A stretch of DNA of 64,000 nucleotides, from the NCBI GenBank assembly GCA_004369045.1, contig ML213506.1, positions 248,001 through 312,000 on the forward strand, read 5' to 3'. Positions 57,624 to 64,000 of this stretch are shown piece after piece. Under the pieces are notes generated by a model. The model saw only the letters and a list, made by a program, of their open reading frames with translations. It was not told the origin of the DNA and did not search any database. Source of the stretch: Heliocybe sulcata. Its lineage: Eukaryota; Basidiomycota; Agaricomycetes; Gloeophyllales; Gloeophyllaceae. Position 1 is the stretch's first letter. The number at the start of each line of letters is the position of its first letter. The position numbers and the translations under genes are program-made.

Positions 57624-59801
57624 ATGGACACCCTCGCGGTATTCTTGGCCATAGTACGTTGCCTACTGCTTGCATTCATACAACTTTGCACTAATACATA
57701 TTCCAGGTCACTTGCGGCACCTTGCGCAAACGAACTGTGAGAGGAGATACGTCCCTTCTCGCCTTAGCTATTCTGTTCGCATTAACCGCGGCCAACCAGC
57801 GAATTTATGGAGTCGACAGGAACCTGTGGTCTGCTGTATTGGACGCCACCCTCTTCCTTAGTTTCTACCTAGTTACGATTGTTGTCATAACTGTCGTCTA
57901 TCGGCTCTCTCCCTTGCATCCACTCTCCCGTTTTCCTGGACCACTACTCTACAAAGTAACGGGCCTCAAGCTCGCGCATACGGCATCCACAGGAAAGAGG
58001 CACCTTATCATCGCCGACCTACACAAGAAATATGGGATATTTGTGAGAACAGGTACGAGACCATTCCAAGAGAAAACATCTGAAGTGATGACACTTTACT
58101 TAAAGGTCCCAATATATTATCCATCAACTCCCGAACGGCGGTTCATTGTATCTACACTACGGCGCAATGCATGGACAAAAGTGACGCTTACAGGATGGGA
58201 CGCCTCGATGCAGGTGGTCTGTTTTTCCTGAGAGATTTGAGGAAGCATAATGAGCGCAGGAGAATCTGGTCTAGAGCATTCACAAGTGCAGCGTGCGGAA
58301 AATCCATGCAGTCTTTCCTTGGCCCTGCGTCCACGCTGATTCTCATGACGAACAGGTTGGATTCAGCCTCGAGGATTCTGGACCGACGTACTCGGGAGCT
58401 GGTCTCATGCATACGGAGAAGGCAAAATAATGGCGTCGTCGATTTGGGAAGGTGTATACAACACTGGTCCTACGATGTAATGGTACGTGAGACCTCTTTA
58501 AGTTTCCACTTGGTGGTAGATTATTGATGGTCGGTGTAGGGGGACCTTACTTTCGGAGGTTCAAATAGAATGGTAAGAGTCGCTCGCCAAGTATCGTCTC
58601 TGTTACCATACTCACCAGCACAATGTCTCGATGCAGGAACTCATGCAGGACGACGACAAAGCCAAGCTCGTGGAAGGCGGTCAGAAGGCGTCTGCGCTGT
58701 TCGACATGTGAAGTCCATTGTTTCCACCATACGATATCGATCTCATCTGTACCTTGCCGCAGACTCGGGAACGTCCCACCACTATTCGACATACTTTCAT
58801 ACCTGCAGTTTCTTGGGGACCTTGACTCGTTACAGATACTATCCAGCAGGTTATTAGATACGAGAAAAAGGGTCCGTCCTCAGGATGCGAGTCCAGACAT
58901 CTGTTCTCACCTGGTAATCATTCTCCACCCACTGGCCCAATCTGCTAATCAGCTCCGTCTCCTGATGGATCTCAGCTCTTTGAGGATAGCTCCTCGCAAG
59001 CGGACCAACTGAATATCCGCCAACTCAACCAGGATACCCTCTTCGCTATTCAGGCAGGTATTGCCTTCAGTCTCATCCCGATTCATTGGTCCTGACCACA
59101 TTTCCTCGAGGCTCTGATACCACCTCTGGCGTGTTGACGTTCACCCTATTTTATATCATATCAGACAACAAAGTCTACGGACGTCTTTCTCAAGAGCTCA
59201 AAGGATGTTTCCCTACTGGGGAGATCACATTCAGCGATCACAGCAGACTACTCCAGCTACCATATCTATCCGCGGTGGTGACGGAAGGCCTTCGTCTTGG
59301 CTCACCATTCCGCGCTTTTCCCAGAGTGGTGCCGGGTGGCGGAACGATAATCGACAATACTTTCGTTGCGGGTGGTACCATAGTCGGTGTACCAGTCTGG
59401 GCTCAGCACATCTCTTCGGAGAATTTCTGGCCAAAACCCGAGCAGTTCATACCTGAACGATGGCTTGATGGAGGGTTAGGACCTGGTTCAATTGCGAGGA
59501 AGAGTGCAATTATGTCATTCTCATCCGGTGAGCTGAGGGTCCATGTAAATCATACAGAAGCTATATGTCACGCCGGGATTGTGCAGGGCCCTTTGGTTGC
59601 CTCGGCAAGGCTCTGGCATTGAAAGAAGTGCACGTAGCCGTTGCTCAACTTCTACTGTCTTTTGACCTGCAATTCAGCGCGGGTTTCGATCACAGAAAGT
59701 TTCAGGAAGGAATTCAGAATACGCTGTCCTCGACGTTCGCTCATCCATTGACCGTCAATGCCACTCTCTGCGATGCGGCTATTTCTGCTCTTTCTACATA
59801 A
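57624..59801 (+). CDS. Cytochrome P450 with long multi-helix N-terminus
   Basis: ER-bound heme monooxygenase, intact. Exons: 57624-57653, 57707-58052, 58106-58482, 58540-58572, 58637-58707, 58763-58913, 58976-59057, 59111-59527, 59587-59801; 1722 nt, 573 residues. The N-terminus has two or three hydrophobic helices (SLLALAILFALTAANQ; ATLFLSFYLVTIVVITVVY) before the proline hinge HPLSRFPGPLLYKVTG. Then come a GPNILSIN segment, W.R.AF as RRRIWSRAFTS, the I-helix AGSDTTSGVLTF, ExxR as TEGLRL, PERW and heme loop FSSGPFGCLGKALALKEV, which is split by the last intron. The polytopic N-terminus resembles certain basidiomycete P450 clans; I do not assign a CYP number. It is oriented like the acyl-CoA oxidase-like gene just upstream (737 bp apart). 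Confidence 0.9.
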
Positions 59802-61071
59802 GACTTTAATCCCACGCATTTCAGCACTCTGCCCTCTCCTATGCTGTCTGCTAAGAATCGGGATAAAACCACCGTGTGTGGCTCACGGCGTGTGACGATC
59901 ACGTGCTGTCACGCATTACCCAGCCGGAATCCTGCAGCGTAGCCGGTGAATCTGCGGCGTCGGCTATGCAACCTTTGAAGTACTCTGGTGTGCTAGCTCC
60001 TTGGGGTGAACTCGTGGTGCATTCCTAGTCTTCACCGCATCCGCCGACTCCGCCTGGCTATCTTTGGTGCGGCCGATCATCGAATAAGTAATCCTGTCCG
60101 GATACGTGGAGGTTTGATTGCAGAGCTAAGAAAACGATGCTATCTGGAAGGTGCTGCGCTGATATCTTACTTGTTAGGCTCTGAGGTCCATCTGACCTGC
60201 TCTCAATCGCAAATTGTAATGCCACCGCATCACAAGGTATACTCAGAGACGGAATCTTTGCCTCGAGAGTTGTCGATTTTCTTAGCCCTACTGGCGATTC
60301 TGCTTTTGCGCAATGACCAGGTAGCAGGATGACAGAGAACAGTTCTAGGATAACTGCCTTCTGTGCTAATACAGGATGCCGCACACGGTCCCCCAGATTT
60401 GCAATAATTGCTACCTTAATGAAGTAAGTCGCGTAACGGATTTGAGACACTGATACGACACTGAACAGTCGTACCTATGTGGGGAGGCTCAATGGCCTTG
60501 GACATTTATATTTTGCGAGGGAATGCGCGGCCATCTGTGACCACTGCCCAATTGAAGGATTATGCATGTGGTAATCCAACGGTGCGCTCGTTCAGACGTT
60601 CAAACGTTCATGCCTGGTAGATCAGCGGTCGGCGGCGGTTTTGAAGATAGCACGGCTCTCGGAACCGCCTCGGCCCATGAAAAGAAGCACCTACATAGCA
60701 GAGCGAAGCAAACAAGTCGTCCGGGATTGGGTCGGACAAGATAACTTTTGCTTCTCGACCTGTACCATATTTGGATCCGTCTAACATCATACCATACAGT
60801 CCAATCACGAGTGGCGCGTTTCTGCTGGGCTATCAGTCAATGACTTGTAGAGCCATACGGAACAATCTTCAAGGGCACAAAGTAACAGTGTCCGCTGTTC
60901 TACTCAGCGGCGAGGTCACGATGCTCTTCACAATGCGATAGCGCAATGCAGGTAATAATGTCCGGGAGGACGCTCTAGCCAGAGGCTAGAGATATAAAAG
61001 CAGGTGCGTTCACGCTTGAAAACTCATCCTCCACATACTCACTCGAGCTTAAGGAAGACACTCATCTCACA
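59802..61071. other. Gene-free stretch and H7 promoter
   Basis: No gene recognised. TATAAAA of H7 at 60993-60999 and its leader block (CCTCCACATACTCACTCGAG) just before the ATG at 61072. Confidence 0.5.
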
Positions 61072-61643
61072 ATGTCGGACGTCCTCGCTACCATCAAGGC
61101 TGACCACGACAACGTCAAGAGCCTGTTCGGCAAGTACAAGGCCGCGACTGGCACGGAGAAGGTCACCCTCGCCAAGACACTGATCGCTGAGATCAAGGCC
61201 CACAGTGCTGCTGAGTGAGTACTGACCGAAACCAGCGAGGGACGCACATTGACATGCGATTACCAGGGACGCCTCCATCTACGCCGACTACTCCAAGTTC
61301 GGTCTGAACGCTGCGTCCAACAAGCGTGAGCACTGACCTCCTGAAACAAACGGTTCTGGTGGCTTACGTGTTCTGCTGTAGAGGAGCATGCCCAGATCAA
61401 CAAGATGGTCGCCGACGCTGCTTCCGCTTCATCCGATGACGCTGTCGTCACCAAGGCCGTCACTACCTTCATCGCTCACTCCGACGAGGAGGAGAGCCAG
61501 CAGTGGCCCGCCATCAAGGCCAAGCTGTCCTCGAGCGAGAGCGCTGTCAGTAATTTCTATCTTGATGATCTCTCACCTGGTTCTGACAGTCTCTCCAGTC
61601 CCTCGCTACCCAGTTCATGAGCGCGAAGAAGAGCGTTGCCTGA
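61072..61643 (+). CDS. HHE hemerythrin-like protein, copy H7 (subfamily A)
   Basis: Exons 61072-61214, 61267-61325, 61382-61545, 61599-61643 (143/59/164/45), 136 residues, all six ligands. Exon 1 is subfamily A (TGTEKVTLAKTLIAEIK), but later exons are the most divergent of the array: SKFGLNAASNK, EEHAQINKMVADAASASSDD, and the end ATQFMSAKKSVA. TATAAAA at 60993-60999; leader CACTCATCTCACAATG close to H1 and H3. The third donor GTCAGT is atypical. It is the last copy at the right edge of the array. Intact. Confidence 0.9.
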
Positions 61644-62103
61644 GCGCTGCTTTTCATGGGGAGTTCAGATGTGGATTCTCTGGATGTATGGTCTTCTTGT
61701 AACATACGTTGCAATTGATCTTGCGCACAGTCATCCTTCATTATGACGGTACATGGGGACTTCATGAGTAGTAACGAGCATTGCCGAAAATCTCTTGCCG
61801 AAGCGAGGCAGCCGCGGATGTATCAGGAAATATTCCAGACTATGCCGACCTCGAAGAGTTCCATGACGCCCTTCACCCAGGTCAACATTCACGACGTATC
61901 ATGCGGCATGAACGAACGAACCACTCTTGTGCGGACTGCGAGATGCAGGTGAAGTTGCTTGTGTTTCCTAGATAGTCGCTCCAAAAATAACAAGACCGGG
62001 CGAGCGGGAATTATACCCGGAACGGACGCAGTCCATAACATAAGTAGACTTGGTAAGCCTCAGTGTATAGAATTACGAAGGCTTGACCGGTTCACCACGA
62101 GCA
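61644..62103. other. No supportable gene
   Basis: 3' flank of H7 and upstream region of the short-chain dehydrogenase; nothing recognised. Confidence 0.55.
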
Positions 62104-63291
62104 ATGGCACCCCCTCGATATCCAGGAGACATCAACATCACTCACCGTCAAGACGTCTACCCAGGTATCGACATAAATGGCCGCCTAAAGGGTGCAGCGC
62201 AGGGGAAGATAGTTTATATAACAGGGGTAAGCCAGTGTGACCGAGGAGAATATCTAGGGTCCGATACTCACAATGTCGAGTAGGCAAGCCGCGGGATCGG
62301 AGCAGCGACTGCGCTAGCATACGCCCGAGCAGGGTGCAGAGGTCTCTTCCTCACAAGTACGAGCCGGTCCGCTGCAGACTTGCAGGCGGTTGGTCAAAGT
62401 CTCCGAGCTCAAGTGCCAGGCGTAGAGGTCGAGGTGTGCGTCGCGGATGTCACTGACGAGAAAGCAGTAAAATCGAGCGTGGATAAGTGCATAGAGAAGT
62501 TTGGGAGAATCAATGTGGTGATTGCAAATGCCGGGTATCTGGAGAAGTGGACGAAGATCGGGGAAATAGATCCTAGCGAGTGGTGGTTGAGCTTTGTAAG
62601 TCATGTCAAGTATCGCCTAGTGAAAGCGCACTAACTGACTGAATCGTATCTAGGAAGTCAGCATTCGTGAGTGAGAATGTTATGACGATATGCGCGAGAG
62701 TATACAAGTGATCATCGGATGCGCCGCCAGGAGGCACGTTCAGCGTCATTCACCACTCGATTCGTCACCTGGTCGCGACCAAAGGCCACGCAGTGCTACT
62801 TTCGTCGGGGCTTGCGCAGATCCTGAATCCTGGTTCAAGCGGGTACGCGACAGCGAAGCATGCGCTAAACCGCTTAGCGGAATTTATTCAAGTGGGTAAG
62901 TGATGTGCAGAAGAGTTCAGCGGGGCTTCGTTTTATTGAGATTAGCGTCGACGTCTAGAATACGGGGTTGAAGGCGTCAAGGTGTTCTCCATCAATCCTG
63001 GCGGGATTCTGTGGGTCACTCTGTCAGCCATCAATGAAGACTTCACTAATCCACCCAATATCCCCCAGGACGGCACTCTCGTCGAACGAGCCATGGCTTC
63101 CCCCCCATATGACAGATACAGTGGAGCTGGCCAGCCAATCTATGGTACGGCTGACAAGCGGTACAGAAGACTGGCTGAGTGGCAGATACGTTAACTTTCA
63201 GTGGGATCTGGATGAATTAGAGACCAAGAGGAAGGACATAGAGGAGAAAGACCTTCTCAAAAACAAACTAGACGTAGGATCTCTAGCTTGA
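62104..63291 (+). CDS. Short-chain dehydrogenase/reductase, one apparent homopolymer frameshift
   Basis: NAD(P)-dependent SDR with Rossmann fold. Exons: 62104-62226, 62284-62595, 62654-62666, 62731-62895, 62959-63291. The cofactor motif TGASRGIG is split after ITG by intron 1. NAG occurs as ANAGYL, the catalytic Tyr/Lys as GYATAKHALN, and serine in VLLSSGLA. Exon 3 is only 13 bp (EVSIR region), yet it is needed to keep frame and family sequence (EVSIRGTFSVIHHS). In the last exon the frame changes at a run of seven C (63100-63106): upstream reads LVERAMASP, downstream reads HMTDTVELASQSMVRLT and then WLSGRYVNF. With six C the whole gene would be 315 codons. A base-calling or assembly error in the homopolymer is the simplest explanation, but a real lesion is possible. 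Confidence 0.8.
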
Positions 63292-63941
63292 AATACGCAG
63301 TGACGTTGCACGACATTGCGGCGCGCACATGCGCACAATTTCATGGAACGTAACAGCGGACGTGGCTGTAGACAGTGTAAAGCAGGTTCTACACAAGCGC
63401 AGGTTCCACACAAGCGTCGCTGTGGGCGTTGTGGGCGACACGTTATTTGCGGTTATTTCGGATGTGGCGTTTTGTGTGCCGTTGGTGGTGACACTGTGAC
63501 AACACATCCCCTCACCACCAACTGCGAGTATTCTGTATTCTGCTCGCTCCCATTGCCAATATGCGATATATTCTGCTTGCTGTATTATACCTGGTGTTTA
63601 ATGGTGCGGAAACGAGACTCATATCAAAGTTCTGCAGTATCGGGTTGGCGGTCGCGTCATGCATAGATGTGGACAGAAGACGTGAAAGCAACAAGGAGCC
63701 TGTGCTTTCTGGAACTATGCTTGGATACGTTGCTCTTGGCTGCTCTCTGCTCTCTGCCCTTGGAAATCAAATGGATGTACAAAGCGCAAGTGGCAGGATT
63801 TGACCATCTGTGGCCAAAGTGCACTCGCTTAAGACGGTCTATAAAGGCGACAATAATGCTGTCTCGCACACGCAACCCCGCCTCACTCGGTTATCTTAAC
63901 TACCTTGGATTACTCCTTGATTTTTACCTCTTACGAGTATC
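63292..63941. other. No supportable gene; TATA-like box near 63839
   Basis: No clear gene. TCTATAAAGG at about 63838-63847 lies roughly 100 bp upstream of the ATG at 63942. Confidence 0.4.
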
Positions 63942-64000
63942 ATGTCCGGAACGTTCGACCGTCTCCCGCGAAGATCGTTGAAGCGCTCACGCAATGACGA
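63942..64000 (+). CDS. Possible start of a further gene, cut by the window edge
   Basis: ATG followed by an open frame (SGTFDRLPRRSLKRSRND) to the end of the window, with a TATA-like box about 100 bp upstream. Only 19 codons are visible, so function cannot be judged. Confidence 0.3.
   Translation, partial: MSGTFDRLPRRSLKRSRND

Noticed and set aside
40500-63291. Secondary-metabolite gene cluster
   Set aside because: No polyketide, peptide or terpene synthase is visible, and MCM2, a housekeeping gene, lies in the middle.

Overview
The window looks like nuclear DNA of an agaricomycete (mushroom-forming basidiomycete). Genes carry many short introns of about 47-61 bp with GT-AG ends. The families are typical of that group: TKL-like kinases with HGDLKG catalytic loops, BTB proteins, expanded P450s, GMC oxidoreductases and small hemerythrin-like proteins. 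Exon models were built by eye from splice signals and family motifs. For most multi-exon models I checked that exon lengths sum to a multiple of three.

Layout. 0-2.6 kb: one kinase gene with two tandem kinase domains, 5'-truncated by the window edge. 2.6-3.9 kb (-): intact aldo-keto reductase. 6.5-7.1 kb: 3' exons of a multipass membrane protein. 8.0-10.1 kb (-): GMC oxidoreductase. 11.7-13.2 kb: formate/nitrite transporter. 14.4-27.8 kb: four paralogous two-exon alpha/beta hydrolases, one with a damaged 5' part, interspersed with a dual-specificity phosphatase, a DUF3128/CHCH-type protein, a BTB protein with an apparent frameshift, and a secreted Ser/Thr-rich repeat protein containing an assembly gap. 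28.5-61.6 kb: seven copies of a 136-residue HHE hemerythrin-like gene (five on -, two on +). Between them lie MCM2, two P450 genes (one with an in-frame stop), an acyl-CoA oxidase-like gene and a nested transposon block. 62.1-63.3 kb: a short-chain dehydrogenase.

The transposon block (30.2-38.0 kb) is a Mutator-like DNA element with identical 190-bp terminal inverted repeats and a 9-bp target duplication. A Ty1/copia element with LTRs identical by eye sits inside it, and that element itself carries an unrelated insert of about 1.5 kb.

The most notable system is the hemerythrin-like array. All copies that I can read share exon lengths 143/59/164/45, a TATA-like box about 79 bp before the ATG and a conserved leader block. 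They fall into two sequence subfamilies, and one copy has lost its ATG. Several redox and lipid-handling genes (P450s, acyl-CoA oxidase, SDR) lie among them. A shared physiological role is only inference.
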